Origin: Rhodohalobacter sp. 614A
GTDB taxonomy: Bacteria > Bacteroidota > Rhodothermia > Balneolales > Balneolaceae
Assembly: GCF_021462415.1 (NCBI RefSeq)
Contig: NZ_JAKEDS010000003.1
Coordinates: 338,743-402,742, forward strand
DNA: 64,000 nucleotides
Direction of reading: 5' to 3'
The notes under the pieces are model-generated. The model saw only the letters and a program-made list of their open reading frames with translations. It searched no databases and was not told the DNA's origin. How positions within the stretch are numbered: the first letter of the stretch is position 1; each line of letters opens with the position of its first letter. Shown here in pieces: positions 35,519 to 43,772 of the stretch. The position numbers and the translations under genes are program-made.

Positions 35519-37267
35519 TTATTTGTTTGAGGTGAACGATTCTGTTTGAAAATTTATCCCGATATATCCTTTTTCAAAGCTATTCATTGTACAAAAGTCA
35601 TTGCGAGCGCGCGAAGCAATCTCCCCCTGATGATAAGGAAAATAAGATGTCTTCACTTCGTTTGTCATGACCATTTGGTTATGTGAAACATTTTCTACGT
35701 CATAAATTCTTGCGGTCCAGTCCGGCAGTTCTTCTGCTTTTGTTGATTCCAAAACCGCTACGCTTTTCTCTTCTGAGATAGTGATAAATGACTCCACCCA
35801 GTTCTCAGAATATTTTGTAAAGTCAACCGGCCTGATTCCAATCCAAACCATAAAAATTACAAGTGGAACCAACAGCCCGATTTCCCTTCCGTTGAGATCC
35901 ACAAGCTTTTTATTCTTCTCGTGTGTGATGGGACCAAACATCACTCGCTGATACATCCACAACATATACGCTGCGGCTAATATCACTCCAATAGCGGCGA
36001 AAACGGTATACGCATGATTTGCATAAAGCTCTGAGAAAAACGAACCGTTCAGAATTAAGAACTCTCCTACAAATCCATTCAATCCCGGCAACCCGATTGA
36101 TGCGAGCGTTGCAATCATAAAGAAAACGGCAAAGACCGGCATCTGTTTGGCAATGCCTCCAAAGTCAGAGATTTCGCGAGTATGAGCACGATCATAAATC
36201 ATTCCAACAATGAGGAAAAGCGCGCCGGTAGATAATCCGTGATTAATCATTTGAATGATGGCTCCCTGAACGGCTACCGTATTCAATGCAAAAATTCCAA
36301 GTACTACAAAACCAAGGTGGCTGACAGATGAGTAGGCAACCAGCTTTTTCACGTCTTTTTGCACCATCGCCACGAGGGCTCCATAGATTATTCCAATGAC
36401 GGCCAGAGCAGCCATGATCGGTGCAAATTCTGCAAATGCATTCGGAAAAATGGGCAAACAAACTCTTACTAAACCATACGTTCCAAGCTTCAGCATAATA
36501 GCAGCTAACACAACAGAACCAGCAGTTGGCGCTTCCGTATGTGCATAGGGAAGCCAGGTATGAAATGGAAAGAGCGGTACTTTGATACAAAATGCCAGGG
36601 CGAAAGCGAGGAACATCCACGTTTGTTCAACCAATCCCACAGTGTATGCCGGACTTGCTATAAATCTCCAGTCGGATGTAAATGCATAAACCCCTGAGGC
36701 TGCTCCGGCACTATACCCCAGGTAAATGAGCGCCACGAGCATAATCAACGATCCGACAAGGGTATAAATAAAGAATTTTATCGTTGCATGAATCTTGTTT
36801 TTCCCTCCCCAAATCCCAATCAAAAAATACATGGGAATCAAAGTCAGCTCGAAGAACACGTAAAAAACAACCAGATCGAGCGAGGCGAAAACACCGAGTG
36901 ATCCGGTCTGTAAAATCAACAACATGGAATAGTAACCAACAAGATTCTTACTGATCGAATCCCAGGATGAGAGAATTACAATGGGTCCCATCAACGTGGT
37001 GAGCATAAAAAGCAGAAGACTCAATCCATCCAGACCTACTAAATATTTTACATCCATTCCTGAAAAAACCGAACCGCCTTCGGTTACATATTGCGGAATT
37101 GCAGAACCGGCAATATCAAACTGAAATAATAAAGGCAATGAAAGCAAAAAAGTGATACTCGTAACAATTAGGCTTGTCCATTTTACTGCCTGTTCATTCC
37201 GAATGAACAAAAACGCCAGAATCCCCACAAGAGGAAAATAAATCGTGATATTTAATAAAATATCCAT
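35519..37267 (-). CDS. nuoM: NADH-quinone oxidoreductase subunit M, with repeat-derived C-terminal extension
   Basis: A 582-residue antiporter-like subunit of complex I. TM5 Glu in VVFYVFFELTLIPMYFLIGI, TM7 Lys in FCIKVPLFPFHTWLPYAHTE, TM10 motif VAYSSVSHLGFVVLGIFA. The membrane core ends near residue 500 (E. coli NuoM is 509 aa); about 80 further residues are not NuoM-like. Residues about 547-557 (QGEIASRARND) are the translation of a palindromic interspersed repeat at 35597-35628, so part of the tail was acquired by repeat insertion near the 3' end. The core residues are intact and the protein should function. The next gene starts 4 bp after the stop. Confidence 0.93.
   Translation of the reverse strand: MDILLNITIYFPLVGILAFLFIRNEQAVKWTSLIVTSITFLLSLPLLFQFDIAGSAIPQYVTEGGSVFSGMDVKYLVGLDGLSLLLFMLTTLMGPIVILSSWDSISKNLVGYYSMLLILQTGSLGVFASLDLVVFYVFFELTLIPMYFLIGIWGGKNKIHATIKFFIYTLVGSLIMLVALIYLGYSAGAASGVYAFTSDWRFIASPAYTVGLVEQTWMFLAFALAFCIKVPLFPFHTWLPYAHTEAPTAGSVVLAAIMLKLGTYGLVRVCLPIFPNAFAEFAPIMAALAVIGIIYGALVAMVQKDVKKLVAYSSVSHLGFVVLGIFALNTVAVQGAIIQMINHGLSTGALFLIVGMIYDRAHTREISDFGGIAKQMPVFAVFFMIATLASIGLPGLNGFVGEFLILNGSFFSELYANHAYTVFAAIGVILAAAYMLWMYQRVMFGPITHEKNKKLVDLNGREIGLLVPLVIFMVWIGIRPVDFTKYSENWVESFITISEEKSVAVLESTKAEELPDWTARIYDVENVSHNQMVMTNEVKTSYFPYHQGEIASRARNDFCTMNSFEKGYIGINFQTESFTSNK
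35597..35628. repeat. Interspersed palindromic repeat inside the 3' end of nuoM
   Basis: GTCATTGCGAGCGCGCGAAG followed by CAATCTCCCC is a recognisable form of the GTCATTGCGAG...GCAATCT repeat found scattered in many Bacteroidota and other genomes. TTGCGAG/GAAGCAA gives an imperfect hairpin. It is read through in frame by nuoM (see that entry). Confidence 0.7.
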
Positions 37268-37284
37268 AGAGTTTTTTCAGAATC

Positions 37285-39306
37285 TTAAAACAATAAAATT
37301 GCTAAAACGAGGATAACACCAAGTATCAAAAACAGTGCATAATTACTGGCAACTCCTGTTTGAATATACCGCAGAAGGCTTCCGCTTATCCGGACAAAAC
37401 CGGCCACGGCGTTTACAATTCCGTCCACAATTTTCATATCGAAAACAGCTAACCGTTTTTCTGAAAAGTTCACAATTGGAAACACAACTGCGCCCTCATA
37501 CAGCTCATCAAGACTGTATTTTTCTTTCCAGACGTTGTAAAAAGGACCGAATTTTGAAGAAATAAGAGCATCTGATTTTGTCTGCTGGTCATTGGCATAC
37601 ATCTTATATGCTGTATACACTCCGGTCACAGCAACCAAAATTGCAAAAATCATCATAATCCATTCGGTTGTGTGCGAGAGATCCAGCGGAATATCTGCCG
37701 CGATGGTGTGAAGCCAATCATGCAGCCAATGAATATGCGCTTCGTGTCCAGTAAATGTGGCCGCTATAAAATTTGGCAGCCCAATAAATCCGCCCACGAC
37801 AGATAGTGTTGCAAGTGCCCAAAGTGGGAGGGTCATTGTTGAAGGACTTTCATGAAGATATTCTTCCGAATCTTTCGCCTGCTTAAATAGCTTAGGAAGT
37901 TTAAAAGTGCCGTGAAACGTGGTGTAGGTTAACCTGAACATATAAAAAGCCGTCAGGAATGCCGTAATCGTTGCAACTCCCCAAAGAATGAAATACATCG
38001 CTCCGGCAAACTCTCCGAAACCCATATTAAAAGCGTGGATAACAATTTCATCTTTTGAAAAGAAACCGGCCAATGGAGGAATTCCGGCAATCGCGATGGT
38101 AGCAATCAAAAAAGTTTTATAGGTAGACGGCATGTATTTTCTCAATCCGCCCATATTCCGGATATCCTGCGGATCAAAATGGACACCCTTCCCGTCTTCG
38201 TGAAGCTTATGCTCTACATGCTCCATGGTATGAATGACAGATCCTGAACCAAGAAAAAGACAGGCTTTGAAAAATGCGTGCGTGATTACGTGAAAAATTG
38301 CAGCTGTAAACGCACCCGATCCAAGCGCCAAAAACATAAAACCCAATTGCGACACCGTGGAATAAGCCAGTACTCCTTTAATATCATTTTGGGTGATGGC
38401 GACCGTAGCGGCAACAATGGCTGTCAATGCCCCGATAACGGCAACAATCATCATTACTTCCGGGCTCATGGTATATAAAGGAGACATTCGTGTGATGAGA
38501 TAAATGCCTGAGGTTACCATGGTTGCTGCATGAATAAGAGCAGAAACGGGAGTCGGACCCGCCATTGCATCCGGGAGCCAGACAAATAATGGAATTTGAG
38601 CGCTTTTTCCGGTAGCCCCAATCAGCATCAGAAGGCCAATCCAAAAAATGGCATCGCCGCTAAACGCGCTCAGGTTTCCGAGAACCGCCTCAAAATTCAG
38701 GCTCCCAACCGTTTCAAAAATCATAAAGATCGCGACCAGAAATGCAAAGTCCCCTACCCTGTTATAAAGAAAAGCTTTTTTTGCCGCATTTGATTTCATC
38801 ATATCGGTATACCAAAAACCGATTAATAAATATGAACAGAGGCCCACACCTTCCCAGCCAAGAAATAACAGCAACAAATTATCAGCCAGAACCAAATTGA
38901 GCATTGCAAAAATGAAGAGATTCAGATAGGCAAAATATTTCCAGTAACCTTTATCATGGGCCATATATCCCATCGAGTAGAGGTGGATCAGCGAACCAAC
39001 TCCTGTCACCACGAGAGTCATAATCAGGGAGAGCTGATCGACCTGGTAGGCAATATCAACACTGAAGGTTCCTGTATTCATCCAGGTGAAGAGATGGGCA
39101 AAAGCCGGCTCTGCGTCTGCATCAATATTCAAAAACAAAAAGACCGCACAAAGAAAAGGAAGAAAAACTGCAAGGTTGGCAAGCGTACCGATTAACATTT
39201 TTTTACTTCGATAAGCGGTAGAGAAAAGCCCAACAATTCCATTAATTAAAAAACCGAATAGCGGTAAACCTATAATCAGACTTACGAGCGCTGTAGGTGA
39301 TTCCAT
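37285..39306 (-). CDS. nuoL: NADH-quinone oxidoreductase subunit L
   Basis: A 673-residue antiporter-like subunit of complex I with about 16 helices and the C-terminal lateral helix region that braces the membrane arm. TM5 Glu in LLFLGWEGVGLCSYLLIGFW, TM7 Lys in GATGKSAQIPLFVWLPDAMA, and LIHAATMVTSGIYL; Lys/His region LAYSTVSQLGFMFLALG. Somewhat longer than E. coli NuoL (613). First gene of the LMN cluster, 17 bp before nuoM. It diverges from the antiporter operon across 322 bp. Confidence 0.96.
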   Translation of the reverse strand: MESPTALVSLIIGLPLFGFLINGIVGLFSTAYRSKKMLIGTLANLAVFLPFLCAVFLFLNIDADAEPAFAHLFTWMNTGTFSVDIAYQVDQLSLIMTLVVTGVGSLIHLYSMGYMAHDKGYWKYFAYLNLFIFAMLNLVLADNLLLLFLGWEGVGLCSYLLIGFWYTDMMKSNAAKKAFLYNRVGDFAFLVAIFMIFETVGSLNFEAVLGNLSAFSGDAIFWIGLLMLIGATGKSAQIPLFVWLPDAMAGPTPVSALIHAATMVTSGIYLITRMSPLYTMSPEVMMIVAVIGALTAIVAATVAITQNDIKGVLAYSTVSQLGFMFLALGSGAFTAAIFHVITHAFFKACLFLGSGSVIHTMEHVEHKLHEDGKGVHFDPQDIRNMGGLRKYMPSTYKTFLIATIAIAGIPPLAGFFSKDEIVIHAFNMGFGEFAGAMYFILWGVATITAFLTAFYMFRLTYTTFHGTFKLPKLFKQAKDSEEYLHESPSTMTLPLWALATLSVVGGFIGLPNFIAATFTGHEAHIHWLHDWLHTIAADIPLDLSHTTEWIMMIFAILVAVTGVYTAYKMYANDQQTKSDALISSKFGPFYNVWKEKYSLDELYEGAVVFPIVNFSEKRLAVFDMKIVDGIVNAVAGFVRISGSLLRYIQTGVASNYALFLILGVILVLAILLF

Positions 39307-39628
39307 TTAACAGGTTACTTAGTTTGGCCTAATATCACGAGTCAATAATAGCAACTAAAAAAAAACAACAATAATTCAGGTGCAAAAGATACAAAATTCT
39401 TCTCCAACTTAAATTCGGCGAACCGCCATTCATGATTTGGTGAATTTTTTGGATACTAAAGCTGTTGACACCTGTAACTTTTAATAATTATTTTGGTTGG
39501 TTATCCAAAATTGCTTAAGGGGTAAGAATGTTTTAAAAGTTGCAAATTTAATTGCAGGTCATTCCACTTTTTTAATAAGTTATTTAGTATATCAATTTGA
39601 CGGGGACAACCTGCTACATTAATCACAG
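39307..39628. other. 322-bp divergent promoter region between nuoL and mrpE
   Basis: No coding sequence seen. It should hold the promoters of the nuoLMN operon (minus) and of the antiporter operon (plus). On the plus strand a candidate promoter is at 39465-39496. Two AT-rich tracts flank it. No large dyad was found beyond short GGCG/CGCC and TTCA/TGAA pairs near 39417-39445. Confidence 0.6.
39465..39496 (+). promoter_or_regulatory. Candidate promoter of the Mrp/Mbh-type antiporter operon
   Basis: TTGACA (39465-39470) followed after 17 nt by TTATTT (39488-39493), or, in the group's own form, TTG-N21-TATTTTGG (39489-39496, seven of eight matches to TAnnTTTG). Both readings give a start about 125 nt upstream of the first gene. 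Confidence 0.4.
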
Positions 39629-40192
39629 ATGTCGAAGTTTTCTTTTTTTAGTATTACAATGTCATTTATCTCCCTGATGCTCTTCTGGATTTTGATGAGC
39701 GGTTTCTTCGACGCTGTGCACCTTACATTCGGCGTTCTTTCTGTTGCCGGTGTACTTTTGTTTAACTATCAATTAAAAAAACACCGCTTTTATGCGGATG
39801 ACATGGACAACCTCGATGAACTGAGATTCTTTCGGGCTGTCTATTACTTCTTCTGGTTGGTGTATCAAATTATAATGGCCGGTTTTCATGTGGTCGGGAT
39901 TATCATGCGTCCCTCAATGCCGATTGAAACTTCCATTTTAAAATTCCGGGTTGATCTTCCCAGCTCTCACGCAAAAATGATTCTCGGCAATTCCATCACG
40001 CTTACTCCCGGTACCTTAACGGTTGAAATTGAAGGAGATCTTTTTACAGTTCATGCTCTGGATAAAGCATCTTATGCAAGCCTGGAAAATGATGAAATGC
40101 CCCGGCAAGTACTCCAGCTTTTTGAGAAAGAAGAACGCCAGGTAATCAAAGATTTTGAGGTAATTAAATCCATGGACAAGGAGAAATCATAA
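39629..40192 (+). CDS. mrpE: Na+/H+ antiporter subunit E (MrpE/MbhA-like)
   Basis: A 187-residue membrane protein: two N-terminal helices (about 10-50), a third near 70-90 (YYFFWLVYQIIMAGFHVVGI), then the cytoplasmic MrpE domain with ILGNSITLTPGTLTVEIEGD and LFTVHAL. First gene of the operon; its stop overlaps the start of the next gene (ATA-ATG region), with AAGGAG serving that gene. There is no strong ribosome-binding site for this start; an in-frame ATG 10 codons on is the alternative. Confidence 0.9.
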   Translation: MSKFSFFSITMSFISLMLFWILMSGFFDAVHLTFGVLSVAGVLLFNYQLKKHRFYADDMDNLDELRFFRAVYYFFWLVYQIIMAGFHVVGIIMRPSMPIETSILKFRVDLPSSHAKMILGNSITLTPGTLTVEIEGDLFTVHALDKASYASLENDEMPRQVLQLFEKEERQVIKDFEVIKSMDKEKS

Positions 40193-40464
40193 TGCATACT
40201 TTCTTTCTCCTTACGGCCATTGTTTTAACCATTATTATAGCCGTACCACTTGTGCGGGTTTTAAAAGGGCCAACGGTTTTTGACCGGCTGCTCGCCACAA
40301 ATGCTATCGCAACAAAAACAATTGTTTTGATCTGTCTGATTGGTTTTTTGTACGGACGAATCGACATGTTCATTGACATTACACTGGCATACGCCATTCT
40401 CGGTTTTGTGGGATCTGTGGTGATTGCCAAATATGTAATTTCATCCAAAGTTTTGCGGGATTGA
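40192..40464 (+). CDS. mrpF: Na+/H+ antiporter subunit F (MrpF/MbhB-like)
   Basis: A 90-residue protein with three helices (about 3-22, 34-54 and 58-80). The family signature VRVLKGPTVFDRLLATNAIA is present, as is the membrane Asp in GRIDMFIDITLAYAILGFVG. AAGGAG ribosome-binding site upstream. It sits between mrpE and mrpG with 1-bp spacings. Confidence 0.93.
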   Translation: MHTFFLLTAIVLTIIIAVPLVRVLKGPTVFDRLLATNAIATKTIVLICLIGFLYGRIDMFIDITLAYAILGFVGSVVIAKYVISSKVLRD

Positions 40465-40465
40465 T

Positions 40466-40792
40466 ATGACAGTAGCGGATATTATTTGCATAATCCTGGT
40501 TGTTATCGGCATCATTTTTATGCTGATGGGAAGTATTGGTATTCTCCGTCTGCCTGATTTTTACTCCCGTTCTCATGCAACAAGTAAAAGCGACACCCTC
40601 GGAATTCTGTTTGTGATTGCCGGGCTTGTCGTTTATGAAGGGCTTACACTCAGCGGATTCAAGCTCATCTTAATTATCCTCTTTATTGCTCTTGCCAATC
40701 CTATTGGAACACATGCACTTGCAAGATCTGCATTACAAAGAGGCCTGAAGCCATTCTTTAGTGAAGATGCAAAAAAAGGAGGTAAATCATGA
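40466..40792 (+). CDS. mrpG: Na+/H+ antiporter subunit G (MrpG/MbhC-like)
   Basis: A 108-residue protein with three helices (about 4-26, 46-64 and 68-88). The MrpG motif GSIGILRLPDFYSRSHATSK is intact and followed by DTLGILFVIAGLVVYEG and LANPIGTHALARSAL. The 3' end overlaps the next gene by 4 bp. Confidence 0.93.
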   Translation: MTVADIICIILVVIGIIFMLMGSIGILRLPDFYSRSHATSKSDTLGILFVIAGLVVYEGLTLSGFKLILIILFIALANPIGTHALARSALQRGLKPFFSEDAKKGGKS

Positions 40793-41034
40793 TTTGGGAA
40801 CTGGAACTTATTCTCTATCTCTTTTTGGTGATTTCCGGTGTAGTAGCGCTCGAGGTAAAAGATTTACTCGTTGCCGTTGTGATGATGTCTGTCTTTAGTT
40901 TCATAATGGCGCTTCTTTTTATATCAATGGGCGCCGTTGATGTTGGCTTTACAGAAGCCGTAATAGGTGCAGGTGTTACCGGAATTCTGTTTGTCGTTGT
41001 TGTCTATCAAACCACAAGAAAAACAAAAGATTGA
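40789..41034 (+). CDS. MbhD-like subunit (DUF4040; equivalent to a C-terminal part of MrpA)
   Basis: An 81-residue three-helix protein. The sequence ALEVKDLLVAVVMMSVFSFI and DVGFTEAVIGAGVTGILFVV match the domain that in long MrpA proteins follows the NuoL-like part, and that stands alone as MbhD in archaeal hydrogenase. A strong AGGAGGT ribosome-binding site precedes the ATG. Overlaps its neighbours by 4 bp on each side, so translation is coupled. Confidence 0.85.
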   Translation: MIWELELILYLFLVISGVVALEVKDLLVAVVMMSVFSFIMALLFISMGAVDVGFTEAVIGAGVTGILFVVVVYQTTRKTKD

Positions 41035-41336
41035 AATACCTGAAAGCTCTTATAATGGTAGCCTTTGCTGTGTTATTGATCTACGCAGCGTCTGATCTGC
41101 CCTACCGTGGCGATCCCGACAATCGTATGAATCAGGAACGAAGCATGATAAATACCCCCGTTGCAGGGAGTTATTACATCGAACATGCCTACCATGATGC
41201 TCATACGCCAAATATTGTTACTGTTGTATTAGGTGATTACAGGGGCGTGGATACATTTGGAGAGCAAATTGTAATTTTCACTGCCGGAATGATCACTATG
41301 CTGGTGCTTCGCCGATCAAGAAGGAGGAATTCGTGA
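41031..41336 (+). CDS. MbhE-like subunit (equivalent to the extreme C-terminus of MrpA)
   Basis: A 101-residue protein with a helix at each end (about 4-22 and 78-95) and a polar centre with the characteristic Pro-rich, Tyr/His pattern (ASDLPYRGDPDNRMNQ; GSYYIEHAYHDAHTPNIVT; VVLGDYRGVDTFGEQIVIF). TTG start overlapping the previous TGA (TTGA). It corresponds to the MbhE module. Confidence 0.82.
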   Translation: MKYLKALIMVAFAVLLIYAASDLPYRGDPDNRMNQERSMINTPVAGSYYIEHAYHDAHTPNIVTVVLGDYRGVDTFGEQIVIFTAGMITMLVLRRSRRRNS

Positions 41337-41773
41337 GAAGTCAATTTAACAGTCCGATTATTGTTTTGGGAGCCAGGTTTTTAGCTCCGTACATCATGGT
41401 GTTTGGACTGTACGTAATTTTCCACGGGCACTACAGCCCCGGCGGAGGTTTCCAGGGAGGAGCACTTCTTGCAGCAGCCATTTTGTTGATACGGGTGGCT
41501 ACGGGTCGCCGGGTATCCCGCCTGCAACTCAAAGAATTTGCAACCACGCCGCTTGCGGTAATTGGTGTTGTTATTTACTTCGCTACCGGCCTCACAGCTA
41601 TGATAGCCGGTGGATATTTTCTTGATTACGGACAACTCCCAATCCCCGGAATGGATCCGGTTTGGCTCAGGTATACCGGAATTTTAATCATTGAAGTGGG
41701 CGTAGGCTTAGCGGTAACAGCTATTCTTGTCATGATTTTCGACAATATGGTTAAAGGAGAAGATTATGCTTGA
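41333..41773 (+). CDS. mrpB: Na+/H+ antiporter subunit B (MrpB/MbhF-like)
   Basis: A 146-residue protein with four helices (about 10-30, 38-55, 70-95 and 113-135). Signature FHGHYSPGGGFQGGALLAAA is intact. The start is GTG overlapping the previous stop (GTGA), supported by a strong AGGAGG 6 nt upstream; a strong ribosome-binding site with a GTG start is the deciding evidence. Overlaps mrpC by 8 bp. Confidence 0.93.
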   Translation: MRSQFNSPIIVLGARFLAPYIMVFGLYVIFHGHYSPGGGFQGGALLAAAILLIRVATGRRVSRLQLKEFATTPLAVIGVVIYFATGLTAMIAGGYFLDYGQLPIPGMDPVWLRYTGILIIEVGVGLAVTAILVMIFDNMVKGEDYA

Positions 41774-42137
41774 TTTCTTTTTCGGACACTATGCGTATTG
41801 GTTTAGCATCATTCTATTTTCCATAGGGATGTACGGCATTCTGTTTAAGAAAACGCTCATTAAAAAGATTATCGGGCTGGCTATTTTGCAATCATCCGTA
41901 ATCCTTTTTTTCGTATCGGTTGCATCCAAAGTTGACGCAACAGTGCCCGTTTATGATGCTTCAATACCTGTGGAGCAGGTTGCAAATTATCTGAATCCGC
42001 TTCCCCACACCCTTATGCTTACCGCTATCGTAGTTGGAGTTGCAACCCTTGGAGTGGCCTTTACTCTTTTGATTGCCATTTACAACCGGTATCAAACATT
42101 GGATGAACAAGAATTGATAGAAAAAATCCATGATTGA
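41766..42137 (+). CDS. mrpC: Na+/H+ antiporter subunit C (MrpC/MbhG, NuoK-like)
   Basis: A 123-residue three-helix protein homologous to NuoK. The family pattern 'SIGMYGILFKKTLIKKIIGL...QSSVILFFV' and LPHTLMLTAIVVGVATLGVA is present (split here for length). AAGGAG precedes the ATG. It overlaps mrpD by 8 bp. Confidence 0.93.
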   Translation: MLDFFFGHYAYWFSIILFSIGMYGILFKKTLIKKIIGLAILQSSVILFFVSVASKVDATVPVYDASIPVEQVANYLNPLPHTLMLTAIVVGVATLGVAFTLLIAIYNRYQTLDEQELIEKIHD

Positions 42138-43620
42138 GTCACAACTGCCCGCTCTTATTGCTCTTACGTTTGCGCTCTTTGCAGTTCTAATTGCCCTGTT
42201 GGGCCTGTGGAAAAGTTCCTATTCGCAACCCCTCGCCGTTATCGGAGCCGGAGTCGCTACAACACTTTCCCTGTTTGGATTTATCAACTATCTGAATAAT
42301 GGCGCCATACGGTATTTCTTTGGTGGATGGGAACCGCCCATCGGTATCGAATTTATGTATGACGGGCTATCGTCGTTCATGGTTCTCGTTATCAATAGCG
42401 TGGCTTTACTGGTTCTGATCCATGCAAAACACATTTCCGCCCGTGAATACCCCGGCAAGGAAATGCCTTATTTCACGCTCTCCATGCTCATGATGTTGGG
42501 CTTCAACGGAATGGTTCTGACGGGTGATTTATTCAACTTTTACGTTTTTCTTGAGATTTCATCCCTCTCAAGCTATGCTTTGATTTCAATTGGAGAAAAA
42601 CCGGCGCCATTTTCCGCTTTCAGGTATTTGATCATTGGAACCACAGGCGGAACTCTCTATCTGCTGGGGCTTGGTTTTTTGTACACCCTAACCGGCACAC
42701 TCAACCTGGTTGATATGTCCGGAATGCTGCCGATGGTTGCGGACAATACCGCGGTAGTTGCCGCTCTTATTTTAATGATCGTTGGAATTGGTGTAAAAGC
42801 CGCCCTCTTCCCCATGCATGGTTGGCTGCCGGATGCGTACACCTACGCATCTTCAAGTTCTACAGCGTTGATTGCTCCGGTGGGGACAAAAGTTGCGGCC
42901 TATATGCTTTTCCGCATCGTTCTCTATCTTTTTGGGGTTGAATTGATTGATGCAGTGGCCCCGCTTACAACCGTTCTCGGCGTGTTGGCATGCCTTGGAA
43001 TTCTGTACGGCTCCATTATGGCGATCGCACAAACCGAATTAAAACGAATGCTGGCGTTCAGCAGTATTTCCCAAATAGGTTACATTATTATGGGCCTTAG
43101 TTTAGCCAATCCGTTTGGGTTTGCCGGGGCTCTGCTTCATGTGGTAAATCATGCAGCTATGAAAGCCTGTCTCTTTTTGGTTTCCGGAAATTTAAGGATG
43201 AAAGAAGGTCATACCGATATCACGAAATTTGATGATTCATTCCGAAAAAAATATCCGTGGTCAATGGCGTCTTTTACGGTCGCAGCTATTTCTATGGTTG
43301 GACTTCCGCCACTTGCCGGGTTTTTCAGTAAGTGGTACCTGGCACTCGGAACCATCGAGAATAATAATTGGCTTTTTCTGGCAGTAATCCTGATTAGTTC
43401 GCTCCTCAATGCCGTGTACTTCTTCAGAATTATTGAAAAAGTGTATATGAAAAATCCCGACGAAACTAGTCAGGAAACCGAAACGGTCAAGCCCAAAAGA
43501 AATGAGGTTCCAGCCAGCATGCTGACTCCAACTGTAATTCTTGCAATCAGCCTTTTTGTTATCGGATTGGCAAATGCAGCCATCGTAGGATTTTTGATGG
43601 GTATTTATCCCATGCAATAA
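42130..43620 (+). CDS. mrpD: Na+/H+ antiporter subunit D (MrpD/MbhH-like)
   Basis: A 496-residue membrane protein with about 14 helices, homologous to NuoL/M/N. TM5 Glu in TGDLFNFYVFLEISSLSSYA, TM7 Lys223 in GIGVKAALFPMHGWLPDAYT, and a further Lys in APVGTKVAAYMLF; TM10-type motif LAFSSISQIGYIIMGLS. The key charged residues are intact. It is the first of three antiporter-type subunits in the operon. A palindromic repeat lies in the 152-bp gap to the next one. Confidence 0.95.
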   Translation: MIESQLPALIALTFALFAVLIALLGLWKSSYSQPLAVIGAGVATTLSLFGFINYLNNGAIRYFFGGWEPPIGIEFMYDGLSSFMVLVINSVALLVLIHAKHISAREYPGKEMPYFTLSMLMMLGFNGMVLTGDLFNFYVFLEISSLSSYALISIGEKPAPFSAFRYLIIGTTGGTLYLLGLGFLYTLTGTLNLVDMSGMLPMVADNTAVVAALILMIVGIGVKAALFPMHGWLPDAYTYASSSSTALIAPVGTKVAAYMLFRIVLYLFGVELIDAVAPLTTVLGVLACLGILYGSIMAIAQTELKRMLAFSSISQIGYIIMGLSLANPFGFAGALLHVVNHAAMKACLFLVSGNLRMKEGHTDITKFDDSFRKKYPWSMASFTVAAISMVGLPPLAGFFSKWYLALGTIENNNWLFLAVILISSLLNAVYFFRIIEKVYMKNPDETSQETETVKPKRNEVPASMLTPTVILAISLFVIGLANAAIVGFLMGIYPMQ

Positions 43621-43659
43621 AAGGTTCAAAGATGAACTCAATCTTGAAATTAATAAATA

Positions 43660-43737
43660 GTCATTCCGAACTTGATTCAGAATCTCATAGCGATCATCGT
43701 TTTATAACTTGGGATCCTGAGTCAAGCTCAGGATGAC
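43660..43737. repeat. Paired palindromic interspersed repeat between mrpD and the second antiporter subunit
   Basis: The left arm GTCATTCCGAACTTGATTCA (continuing GAATC, 43660-43684) and right arm GATCCTGAGTCAAGCTCAGG (continuing ATGAC, 43713-43737) are imperfect inverted copies of one another. Each arm is itself a small hairpin, for example TCCTGAG/CTCAGGA on the right. This is a familiar repeat type in Bacteroidota intergenic regions, of the small palindromic (REP-like) class. It splits the operon but contains no clear terminator T-tract. Confidence 0.65.
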
Positions 43738-43772
43738 TAAAGTAGTCATGACACTTTAAAAAAGTATAATTA

